Source: Nitrososphaerota archaeon
GTDB taxonomy: Archaea > Thermoproteota > Nitrososphaeria > Nitrososphaerales > Nitrosopumilaceae
DNA length: 64,000 nucleotides
Direction: 5' to 3'
Assembly (NCBI GenBank): GCA_021323705.1
Contig: JAJPKL010000023.1
Coordinates: forward strand, 1-64,000
Position 1 is the first letter of the stretch, and the number at the start of each line of letters is the position of its first letter. The notes beneath the pieces were generated by a model. It was not told where the DNA came from, searched no databases, and saw only the letters and a program-made list of their open reading frames with translations. Below, in pieces: positions 1 to 8,037 of this stretch. A program made the position numbers and the translations under genes.

Positions 1-3000
1 GTTGATGGAGAGTCAGTTACGCTTACTGTATCCTGTATCATGTTACCATTCTCTACCTTGTCAGACAGCTGTGACGCAAGCGAGTCTTGCACTGATACCG
101 AATTGAATGTGCTAGTGGTTACAGTAGGATTGTCACTTATTGCTACTGTATCCTTTACAGACGAACCGGTAGATGTGGTAATACTAAAAGAAATTGAATC
201 CTTTGGTTCCTGTCCTGTAGAAACCTTCTCGCTTGGTTGTATGGTATCTGTTATTGTAGTAGCTGGATCGTTTGCAACAAACCAAGGTCTTGATTCAGTA
301 AAGCTCTGGTTATTACCGTAGGTTATCTTGGCTGGCCCAAATACATAGAGTTTTGGAAACTCTAGGGGCACAGAGTATGAATACTTTACAGATGTTTTGT
401 TGCTAGAAGGGATAAGGTCCCATGTCAACACCTGAACACCACTGGAGTTCTGTACATTTGCATTAGTTACAACCTTGATGTCGGATGGGACAAATTCCTG
501 GAATCTGATTTTTCCAGCATTTACATTGGATACTATATCTATCTGCGCATTAAACAAGTTTGGATTGTTTATTGGGTCGATCTTTGAATCCATCGTTCTT
601 GTTATATCAAACGGATAGTTCTGTGCTACAAGAAATGATGTTGAAAAGCTTGTCACACCAGAGGGAGTACGTGCTACCACATTTACTGTATAGTTTCCTT
701 CAGAACTTGTTTGGTATGTTGCATGATACAGACCACACTGTGTTCCCTGTTCAATCCCCGCTCCTGTTGAAAGGACGGATATGCCATCAGTGGGACTTTG
801 TATCTGCATAGCTATGTCAGAATTGCATACTGGATGACCACCGTTGTCTAGCACTACAATTGTAATGTTGGCAGTCTGTCCTGGTTTGTAAGTGCTCTTA
901 TCTGTATTTAGCGATACTAGCCCCCACGTGTAACTTTCTTGCGCCAAGTATGTCTTGCCTCCTTTGTTTAACAACATCTTGATAACATACTTGCCAGGTG
1001 TCAACTCCCGTAATGGAGATACCAAGATTGTATATCTTCCGTCTGCTATCTGAGATATGACAGGTTTTACTCCGACTGGTTTGCCGTGAGGATCTTCAAG
1101 CTGGACTGATACAGTCTCGTTTGCAGAGATCCATTGTCCATCTTGCACCATGTAATTTGTCTCATCTGTACGGATTGAACCAAGGGAATCATGAGAAATT
1201 ACATGCTTAGTTCCAAGATCATGTATGAGAGAACGAACCTCTTGCTTTATCTGCATTGTGTTGTTCATTATGGAGTCTAGTTCAACCTTTGATGTACTGT
1301 CTGAACCATTAATTTGCTCTACCAAGCTTGCAAGCTCTTGTTTTATCTGTATAATTTTTTGATGTATGTTTTGTGTAGAGTTTGTGGCAGTACCGTTTGA
1401 AATTACTGCATCAATTTTGTCTAATTTTGTAATCTCTTTTTGCGCATAGTTTACCGTTTTGTGAAGTATTGTCGAGTTTTGATAGTATTGGAACACAAAT
1501 TGAGGGCTTTGTGTTACAAGATAGTTTGCTTGTCGCGATTCTACAACCGGATTTATGGTATAGTTTAGTTCCGCGGTATCATTGAGGATGGTGGAATTTG
1601 CTGTTATACGTGACACAGTTACCTCGTCATTTAGTAATAATCCATCAACTAAATGCTGATCCTGTGCTACGCTCTGCCTTGGGTAAAATGACGGCAATTC
1701 TTGACTGAATATCTGGTAAACTTGATTTGCATCAAGCGTAGATTCGTAGAGGTCTATGTTGCTTATGAGGCCTGAGAACTGGTCAAGGCTCTCCTTTCTT
1801 ACGCTATCGTAATAGGCACCAATCACTATGTTACCGTTGGATGTTATGTTCCCTGCAGTCTTTGTGCCAATCTTTCCATCTACTTGAATTGTTAATACGT
1901 TGGTCAATTCAAGAGAGGATCTGAGTGTTCCGTTGACATAGAGCTGCATAGATGAGCCATTGAAAGTAGCCGCGATATGTGTCCAGTTTCCAGAGATTGG
2001 AACAGTGGAATTTATCGTATTCCATTTAATGCCATCAAATATAGAAAATGTTGCAAGTTTTGTTGGTGGGACTATATTATTTACGGATAGGCTGAACTGC
2101 TTTTCTGCGCTGATTATAGTAAATTGAGGAGCTCCTTGGCTATAGTCTGGTTTTACCCAAGCTGAGAGTGTCAGATGGCTTAGGTTTCGAGTGGAGTTGA
2201 GGTTTTCAGTGAGATATCCATTTCCCTGCAACGAAAGTGCAGACTTGTTTTCGACATTTTGTATGGTCACCTCTCCTACGCTATTAGTTCCGTTATTGTT
2301 ATCTGTAAATGTCCAAGACTTGGTAGCGTTTGGAATTGTTATGATAGAATTTGTATTTGTTTGTGTTGCATTTTCAAATCCAGAGAAATTCAGAGGTTGT
2401 GTAGAATTTGAAAAGTTATGAAGATCAAGTGTCTGAGTAGCGTTTGAGAATCCAGTAAAGTTTAGAGGTTGTGTAGAATTTGAAAAGTTTTTCAAGTTTA
2501 GTTGGGTTGAGTTTGAAAATCCTGATGCGTTAAGCGTGTTGTTATTTTCCTCTTCTGCAGATGCCTGTTTCATGTAGATTCCAGAGATTGAAAGCGGTGT
2601 CGTGACAGCAGATGTAACAAGTATTATCATAAAAGTAAGAGAGAAAAAAGATTTTGATTTTATTCTGGTATTTCCAGAACAAATAATGACAGATCCCGAG
2701 ATAGGAACGAGTATCAAAAGTACAGAATATTTTTCGTAGTTTGTATCAGGAACTAGTTTCAAATTGTTGTTATCCATATTTTTCTGTCCCAACATGTTTG
2801 GTGTCAAATTAGGATTGGAAAAGAGTACAGACAGTACATTGCTGATTATTCCTCCAAGATCAGAATTTTTCTTGTCGCTGACATCCAAAACTGCAATACT
2901 GTTTCCCAGTTCAGAAAATTTGCCAGTCTGTGATTCTATCATTGGATCGTATCTTACAAGTGCTTTACCGTTAAATCGCAGTCTTTCAGCGTTGAATATC

Positions 3001-3287
3001 TTATCCATAGTTGTAACTGAGTTTGTGTTTCCTTTTACAACAATAGTGTTTAGCTTGTCAAACTCTCCAAATTTGGAATCGTCAGAGATGTTCTGTGTAT
3101 AGTATGGTTTACCATTAACTGTAACTGTGACACTTTCAGAAACCTGTACCCTGTCCCCTTTGGAAAATGCATTAGCGTCATGAACCTTCAAATCAAAATC
3201 GTTTGGAAAAGACGCCTCAATATTTGCAAATGGGGGAATTGCTAAAAGTACCATTATAACAAGGCAAATTTTTGGCCACCTAGCCAT
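1..3287 (-). CDS. Large exported surface protein with LamG-like domain (3' end cut by window edge)
   Basis: The minus strand is open from an ATG at 3287 to the left edge, giving at least 1095 residues with no stop; I spot-checked the frame over much of its length. Residues 1-25 look like a signal peptide (basic start, hydrophobic core). Two hydrophobic stretches lie near residues 186-205 and 213-232. An Asn/Phe/Ser/Thr-rich repeated stretch (NFSNSTQPLNF-like units) spans about 255-300. A concanavalin A/LamG-like domain covers about 345-520, a probable coiled coil about 575-690, then Ig-like beta segments. The visible C-terminal part carries repeated DTVSVTDSP-like units, common in thaumarchaeal surface proteins. 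The many N-x-S/T sites suggest glycosylation. Function is unknown; adhesion or cell-envelope structure is inference. The true C-terminus is outside the window. Confidence 0.85.
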   Translation of the reverse strand, partial: MARWPKICLVIMVLLAIPPFANIEASFPNDFDLKVHDANAFSKGDRVQVSESVTVTVNGKPYYTQNISDDSKFGEFDKLNTIVVKGNTNSVTTMDKIFNAERLRFNGKALVRYDPMIESQTGKFSELGNSIAVLDVSDKKNSDLGGIISNVLSVLFSNPNLTPNMLGQKNMDNNNLKLVPDTNYEKYSVLLILVPISGSVIICSGNTRIKSKSFFSLTFMIILVTSAVTTPLSISGIYMKQASAEEENNNTLNASGFSNSTQLNLKNFSNSTQPLNFTGFSNATQTLDLHNFSNSTQPLNFSGFENATQTNTNSIITIPNATKSWTFTDNNNGTNSVGEVTIQNVENKSALSLQGNGYLTENLNSTRNLSHLTLSAWVKPDYSQGAPQFTIISAEKQFSLSVNNIVPPTKLATFSIFDGIKWNTINSTVPISGNWTHIAATFNGSSMQLYVNGTLRSSLELTNVLTIQVDGKIGTKTAGNITSNGNIVIGAYYDSVRKESLDQFSGLISNIDLYESTLDANQVYQIFSQELPSFYPRQSVAQDQHLVDGLLLNDEVTVSRITANSTILNDTAELNYTINPVVESRQANYLVTQSPQFVFQYYQNSTILHKTVNYAQKEITKLDKIDAVISNGTATNSTQNIHQKIIQIKQELASLVEQINGSDSTSKVELDSIMNNTMQIKQEVRSLIHDLGTKHVISHDSLGSIRTDETNYMVQDGQWISANETVSVQLEDPHGKPVGVKPVISQIADGRYTILVSPLRELTPGKYVIKMLLNKGGKTYLAQESYTWGLVSLNTDKSTYKPGQTANITIVVLDNGGHPVCNSDIAMQIQSPTDGISVLSTGAGIEQGTQCGLYHATYQTSSEGNYTVNVVARTPSGVTSFSTSFLVAQNYPFDITRTMDSKIDPINNPNLFNAQIDIVSNVNAGKIRFQEFVPSDIKVVTNANVQNSSGVQVLTWDLIPSSNKTSVKYSYSVPLEFPKLYVFGPAKITYGNNQSFTESRPWFVANDPATTITDTIQPSEKVSTGQEPKDSISFSITTSTGSSVKDTVAISDNPTVTTSTFNSVSVQDSLASQLSDKVENGNMIQDTVSVTDSPS

Positions 3288-3402
3288 AGGTATACTTTAG
3301 GTTGACAAATCATTAGATGGACGGAAAAATAGGGCTAAAAGATGGATCCGGACTGGAAAACACTCGTGTAAGACTTTCCAGATTGGAATTACTAAAAATG
3401 AC

Positions 3403-4278
3403 CTAAATTGTGATTTGCCAAGTTACCTGAATGGTATCTCCCGGATTAAGGGATACGGCTGGTGACAAGCTTGCCTCCGCGACCAGTATAGGGCCTGTAG
3501 GACCAGCCGCAGTTGCCTTATTGTTTCCACCAAACATGGCAAGTCCTGAAATGACCAGCTTTTGACTTATGTTATTTGTAAACACAACTGTCTGTTGATC
3601 GTTGACACATGTTCCAGATGACGGCGCTGTGCCATTGCTATTTGGACTGCAACCACTAAACAACTGTGTAGCCAGTACATATGTGCCTGAAGCAGTGTCT
3701 ACTACTCCAGATGAAGCTCTTAATTGTCCTGTACATGATGTTGCACTAACACAAAGTGTTGCAATGAAATTGTTTGTTCCAGATGGATACTGAGCCGGTG
3801 CTGAACCAAAATTAACTACACATTTAGTTGTGGAACCAGTTCCAGTAGTTTGTCCCACTAACTGGTTGGTACTTGATACAGAGCAGTCTGCTGCAGTTGG
3901 CTCATTTGTGTTTGCTGCAGAGCCGTTGATAAATTGAATCCAATATGTTGGCGTTGCACCTACTATAGATACTGTTGGGTTTTGTATTGCACCAGTAGCA
4001 CTTCCTGCACAAAAACCTGTTTGAATGCAGAAAAACGCGGCGCCTGCGGTAGTGATTATGTTGTTAGTTGTATGTGTCCCAACCAAGTTTCCATTTTTAT
4101 CATGAACTGTAACTGTGACAATATCTTTTGGTACGGGTGCATCAGTAAGTCCGCCAGTTGCAAGTGTGCTGGACATAACTTGACCATTCGAATGTACTGC
4201 GATAACAAAATAGCTTACAAGACCAGTCGTAAGTAAAGAGACAGCTATCAAAATTAGTAGGTATCCCTTCTTTTCCAT
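3403..4278 (-). CDS. Exported cysteine-rich surface protein
   Basis: This encodes about 291 residues from the ATG at 4278, which I prefer over the ATG at 4335 because it places a compact signal or anchor (MEKKGYLLILIAVSLL) at the N-terminus. The mature part is rich in Thr, Ser, Gly and Asn and holds about ten cysteines, several as close pairs (FCIQTGFC, LCVSATSC), suggesting disulfides outside the cell. It ends in a beta-rich stretch with PGDTIQVTWQI. I do not recognise the family; it resembles single-pass pseudo-periplasmic or S-layer-associated proteins of this phylum. It follows the larger surface protein in the same orientation with about 115 bases between them, so the pair may be a surface locus. 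Confidence 0.75.
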   Translation of the reverse strand: MEKKGYLLILIAVSLLTTGLVSYFVIAVHSNGQVMSSTLATGGLTDAPVPKDIVTVTVHDKNGNLVGTHTTNNIITTAGAAFFCIQTGFCAGSATGAIQNPTVSIVGATPTYWIQFINGSAANTNEPTAADCSVSSTNQLVGQTTGTGSTTKCVVNFGSAPAQYPSGTNNFIATLCVSATSCTGQLRASSGVVDTASGTYVLATQLFSGCSPNSNGTAPSSGTCVNDQQTVVFTNNISQKLVISGLAMFGGNNKATAAGPTGPILVAEASLSPAVSLNPGDTIQVTWQITI

Positions 4279-4526
4279 TTCTTCTAGCTTTTGACTTTGA
4301 AAGAAGATAAAGGTTATGTTAAAAAAATTTAACACACACTACATAATATATTGAAGACTAGATTGTTTGCTTTACATTTGATACAGAAATCCCTTTAGGA
4401 TATTTGATTAGGTATATTTTTTGATTATATGCAGAGGGATATACCTAAGGGCGTTTTTATCAAACCTTCATTTGAAACCAACAAAAACAACTTACAAGTT
4501 AAATTTGTCATAACCAATTCGCAAGC

Positions 4527-5282
4527 GTGGCAAAAATAGCAATTTTTGATTCAGGATTAGGATCCATCTCCATAATAAAACCAATTCAGAAAAAACTAAA
4601 GTCAGAGATAATCTATTTTGCTGACCAGAAAAGCTATCCGTATGGTACAAAGTCGTCAAAGGAACTTGGAAAAATCATCAAATCAACTATCAAAAAATTG
4701 GAAGAAAGGTTCGAGCCAGATTTGATAGTGGTTGCATCAAACACTCCCTCCCTTTTGCTAAATCCAGAAAGGCAATCAAAAATTTTAGGAGTTTATCCAC
4801 CTCTAAAGGAAGCTACAACGATGACATCTACAAAATCAATTGCAATTCTTGCAACTAAAACAGTTATCAAAAGCAGAAAATTACAAAATTATATCAATCA
4901 TCAAGTTCCTATGAGAATAAAAGTTACCAAGATTAACGCCACACCGCTTGTAGATCTTGTAGAATCTGGCAAGTTTATTTCTGAAAAAGAATTTTGTAAA
5001 AAAAAGATTAGAGAAAATCTAGATCTAATTCAAAAAAGAGGAATCGACACAGTAACATTGTCTAGTACTCACCTTCCGTTTCTTTTGCCACTCCTTAAGG
5101 AAACTTTTCCCAATGTAACATTTCTTGATCCAGCAGACTCTGTAGCTAATAAGGTTGCAAGTTTGCTAGTTAATAGAAGATCAAGTGTATCTCAACTGAA
5201 GATTTTTGCGTCAGGAAATACCAAAACATTTCAGAAAAAACTTCAAAAATTGGGAATCAAGAATAAAGTATTTCAATTATGA
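4527..5282 (+). CDS. Aspartate/glutamate racemase-fold protein lacking both catalytic cysteines
   Basis: This 251-residue protein starts at GTG 4527, with a TTAAAT-type box about 27 bases upstream that fits a leaderless transcript. It looks like MurI: an FDSGLGS motif near residue 7 and a YPYGTKS motif near 38. Glutamate racemases use two cysteines, in ACNTAS and GCTHYP motifs. Here the matching segments read ASNTPS (Ser71) and SSTHLP (Ser180), so both are serine. Racemisation by the usual two-cysteine mechanism is therefore unlikely, and archaea have no peptidoglycan needing D-glutamate. It may bind a ligand or have another activity. It converges on the cobalamin gene cobM, overlapping by 6 bases. 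Family membership is well supported; function is not known. Confidence 0.85.
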   Translation: MAKIAIFDSGLGSISIIKPIQKKLKSEIIYFADQKSYPYGTKSSKELGKIIKSTIKKLEERFEPDLIVVASNTPSLLLNPERQSKILGVYPPLKEATTMTSTKSIAILATKTVIKSRKLQNYINHQVPMRIKVTKINATPLVDLVESGKFISEKEFCKKKIRENLDLIQKRGIDTVTLSSTHLPFLLPLLKETFPNVTFLDPADSVANKVASLLVNRRSSVSQLKIFASGNTKTFQKKLQKLGIKNKVFQL

Positions 5283-6047
5283 AAGTACTTTGGCTTTTCT
5301 GTATCCATGACTAAAAGTTTTGTCGTATAGCCTAGAATATTCATAGTGTTTTGGATTTACTATGTCACCAATGATTATGATTGCAGTCTTTGTAATTTTT
5401 TCGTCCCTTATTTTTTTTGCAATGTCTCCAAGCGTTCCTGTTATCACCTTTTCATCCTTCCAGCTTGCCCGATAGACGGCAGCTACCGGAGTTGATTTTT
5501 CATAGCCTCCCTTGATAGCATCCTTCACAATATCTGAGATTAAATGAACACTAAGATAGAATATCATTGTGGCTTTATGTTTTGCAAGCTCTGAGATCTT
5601 CTCTCGTGGTGGAACCTTTGTTCTTGATTCTGCTCTTGTTACTATGATGGTTTGAGTAACACCCGGCAGAGTAAGCTCACATCCCAAGGCAGCAGCAGAT
5701 GCAAGAAACGAGGTGATTCCTGGCACTACCTCGTATTCAATTCCTTCTTTTCTAAAGTTATCAATCTGCTCTCGTATTGCGCCATAAATGGATGGATCGC
5801 CATCATGCAACCTGACAACTAGCTTTCCTTCCAATGCGTTGTCACGTAACACTTGAAAAATCTCTTCTCTTACCAATTTTGCAGCATCATACAGTTTGGC
5901 CTTTTTGCACAGCTTGACTATCTCATGTGGAATCAACGATCCGGAATATACCACAACATCGGCTTTCTGGATTAATTTTTTGGCCTTTACCGTTATGAGT
6001 TCTGGGTCTCCAGGGCCGCACCCTACAAAGTATACCTTAGATACCAC
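5277..6047 (-). CDS. cobM: Precorrin-4/cobalt-precorrin-4 C11-methyltransferase
   Basis: This 256-residue SAM-dependent tetrapyrrole methyltransferase adds a methyl group at C11 in corrin ring synthesis. The N-terminus has the VGCGPGDPELITVKA glycine-rich signature, followed by YSGSLI and a HDGDPSIYGA motif near residue 80, all typical of CobM/CbiF. The length is normal. It overlaps the upstream cbiL by 11 bases, so the two are translated from one message, with cbiT just upstream. Together they form a partial cobalamin operon; the remaining cob/cbi genes must lie elsewhere. De novo B12 synthesis is well established in Thaumarchaeota. Confidence 0.93.
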   Translation of the reverse strand: MVSKVYFVGCGPGDPELITVKAKKLIQKADVVVYSGSLIPHEIVKLCKKAKLYDAAKLVREEIFQVLRDNALEGKLVVRLHDGDPSIYGAIREQIDNFRKEGIEYEVVPGITSFLASAAALGCELTLPGVTQTIIVTRAESRTKVPPREKISELAKHKATMIFYLSVHLISDIVKDAIKGGYEKSTPVAAVYRASWKDEKVITGTLGDIAKKIRDEKITKTAIIIIGDIVNPKHYEYSRLYDKTFSHGYRKAKVLS

Positions 6048-6762
6048 GCTTTACCACCATGATTGAAAAATACTTGCTGGTCAGCGTGTCCTTTGTGACC
6101 TCGCCAAGAGTTAGTTTCTTGACAATCTCTTCATTTGTTCCAACATCTTGGGCTATAGCAAAAAGCGAGCTGTCAGGAAAACCAGCCTCCTTTAGTAAAG
6201 AAATAACCTGATCAAAGTACCTTCCATCCTTTAGAAATATCATGGTGTCACAGTTCTTTGCGGTTTCCTTGACCCTAGACAAGTCATAGCAGGCAGGTAT
6301 TACTGCGACCGTTTCATCGCCTTCTGCTATGCTTATTCCCACCTTGGAAGCAAATGCAAACATGGATACTATTCCTGGAATGACTGTTATCTTGATCTCG
6401 GGATATTTTGATTTGAGTTCACGTTGCAGGTATATCCATGTGCTGTATAACGAGGGATCTCCTACTGTAAGGTATACAACGTTCTTTCCTGTTTTTACTC
6501 TATCAGCTATCACGCGCGCATTGTTTTCCCAAGTGTTTTCCAGAGTCTCCCTATCTTTTACCATGGGAAATACCAAGTTTTCAACAACGGGTTTTTTAGA
6601 GCTGTCAATTAATTGTGATATTATAGAATATGCAATGCTTTCCTTACCTTCGCGCGAGGTTGGGCACATTATTACGTCTGCATTTTTAATGGCCTTTACC
6701 GCTTTTACTGTAAGAAGATCGGGATCACCAGGACCGCATCCTACACATGTTAGTTCAGCCAT
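6037..6762 (-). CDS. cbiL: Precorrin-2/cobalt-precorrin-2 C20-methyltransferase
   Basis: This tetrapyrrole methyltransferase of about 241 residues acts at C20 of (cobalt-)precorrin-2. It begins MAELTCVGCGPGDPDLLTVKA and has a GDPSLYSTW motif near residue 100, the CbiL/CobI signature that distinguishes it from CobM. I chose ATG 6762 rather than ATG 6777: a TTTTAATTA box lies about 25 bases before 6762, fitting leaderless transcription, but only about 10 bases before 6777. That box also suggests the cbiL-cobM pair has its own promoter, although cbiT sits only about 30 bases upstream on the same strand. Confidence 0.92.
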   Translation of the reverse strand: MAELTCVGCGPGDPDLLTVKAVKAIKNADVIMCPTSREGKESIAYSIISQLIDSSKKPVVENLVFPMVKDRETLENTWENNARVIADRVKTGKNVVYLTVGDPSLYSTWIYLQRELKSKYPEIKITVIPGIVSMFAFASKVGISIAEGDETVAVIPACYDLSRVKETAKNCDTMIFLKDGRYFDQVISLLKEAGFPDSSLFAIAQDVGTNEEIVKKLTLGEVTKDTLTSKYFSIMVVKRGI

Positions 6763-6795
6763 TTGAAGAAAAACCACACATTACCTAATTAAAAT

Positions 6796-7386
6796 CTAGA
6801 TTCGTGTGGCAGAAACTATAGTGACTGGATTTCTGGCAAGCATCATGGTGCCTGTTGATGTCCTGCGACTCTTTGATATTGTGACTTGGGTGATATCAAC
6901 TGATGAAAATGAAAGTTTTTCCATGGTTGAAATCACTGAATATAGAGTTTCAATCAAGATAGTCCCTATCACAATGCGTCCACCTTGCTTGAGTTTGCCT
7001 TCACAGAGTTTTATTATCTCAGAAGTTTCTCCCCCTGTTCCTCCTATAAATATGACATCAGCTAAAGGAAGGTCGGTTATTTTTTCTAATGCATTTCCTG
7101 AAATTACTGTAACGTTTGAGATGCCAAATTTGTTCAAGTTTTTCTTGGTAAGTTCGATTGCTTTTGGATCAATATCAATTGCAAAAATTTTTCCTAAAGG
7201 TCCTATTTGATAAGCGGCTTCTACAGACACCGATCCGCTTCCACATCCAATATCATATACTATCTGACCTTCACAAAGCCTACTTTTACTAATTTGGATT
7301 ACACGTGCCTCTTCTTTAGTGATAGGTACTTCATCTGCTCTGTCAAATAATTCATCCGGAATGCCTGGTGTTTTGTGTTTCCACAT
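6796..7386 (-). CDS. cbiT: Cobalt-precorrin-6B (C15)-methyltransferase, decarboxylating
   Basis: This 196-residue class I SAM methyltransferase methylates C15 and decarboxylates the C12 side chain of the corrin precursor. Near the N-terminus it has the family's GIPDELFDR and PITKEEARV segments, then the SAM loop YDIGCGSGSVSVEA near residue 43 and AIDIDPKA after strand 2. In Euryarchaeota and here CbiT is a separate protein, not fused to CbiE as in CobL. It is the first gene of the cbiT-cbiL-cobM group read on the minus strand. Confidence 0.93.
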   Translation of the reverse strand: MWKHKTPGIPDELFDRADEVPITKEEARVIQISKSRLCEGQIVYDIGCGSGSVSVEAAYQIGPLGKIFAIDIDPKAIELTKKNLNKFGISNVTVISGNALEKITDLPLADVIFIGGTGGETSEIIKLCEGKLKQGGRIVIGTILIETLYSVISTMEKLSFSSVDITQVTISKSRRTSTGTMMLARNPVTIVSATRI

Positions 7387-7455
7387 TTACCTTGATGGAT
7401 CCTGGCTTTGCTATTTAGCACTAACTAATGGTTCTGACTTTATGAAAGACCTACA

Positions 7456-7881
7456 CTAATGCACGACGATAGAACTGACGTCAGCATGAATAATCGTGTT
7501 TATCAAAATCCAGCTGAATATGAACATCAGAAAATAGCTTCCATATCCAGTAGTGACAAGTTTTCGTTTGTCTGATGGCAAGAGAGGCACTCTAAAGGAT
7601 TTGGCAATCCCATATGATACGATAAACAATACAATCATTATTCCAAATCCCATTAACATCCTCTGGGTTACATCCATTGGGCTTCCAAGTATAGCAGAAA
7701 TGGTTCCGGCCAGTATTCCCAAGCCTACACGTAGCCAGAATACCTTGTTAAGACCACTTCTCATCTTTGATTCGTCAGTCTCAGTAACACTTGGCTCCTC
7801 TGGAGGAGGAGTATCCTTTGTAGGATTCTCGCTTGGTTCGGGTTTTTTGTTATCGTCTTTTTTCTTTGGATGTCTAACCAA
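7456..7881 (-). CDS. EMC6-like small membrane protein
   Basis: This 141-residue protein has a charged, proline-rich N-terminal tail (residues 1-40, many Lys, Pro, Glu) followed by three predicted membrane helices at about 46-66, 73-92 and 112-134. The order (helix with a GILAGTISAILG core, second hydrophobic helix, KRKL loop, glycine-containing third helix) resembles the EMC6/Rab5-interacting family, whose archaeal members are thought to be ancestors of an ER membrane insertase subunit. The match is from memory of the family pattern. It is divergent from rqcH, with about 156 bases between them. Confidence 0.6.
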   Translation of the reverse strand: MVRHPKKKDDNKKPEPSENPTKDTPPPEEPSVTETDESKMRSGLNKVFWLRVGLGILAGTISAILGSPMDVTQRMLMGFGIMIVLFIVSYGIAKSFRVPLLPSDKRKLVTTGYGSYFLMFIFSWILINTIIHADVSSIVVH

Positions 7882-7985
7882 TAAATTTTCAAACTCATTC
7901 AGTAATGCCTGTGTAAATATTTACCGTTGGATGTTCAGGCGTGAATTATTGGAATTTAATGCAAAATAGTGCAAAGTTCATAACA

Positions 7986-8006
7986 TTTGCTATCCATAAT
8001 AGCAAA
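7986..8006. promoter_or_regulatory. Perfect inverted repeat upstream of rqcH
   Basis: TTTGCTAT and ATAGCAAA form an exact 8-bp inverted repeat around a 5-base spacer, 31 bases before the rqcH start. It could be an operator for a dimeric regulator or a small RNA hairpin; the sequence alone does not decide. Confidence 0.45.
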
Positions 8007-8037
8007 GAGTATAATTTTGGATGGATAACGGAAAAGC

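Noticed and set aside
40-3102. Several plus-strand reading frames of 76-112 codons
   Set aside because: All lie opposite the continuous minus-strand surface protein frame, whose signal peptide, LamG region and repeats are clearly protein-like.
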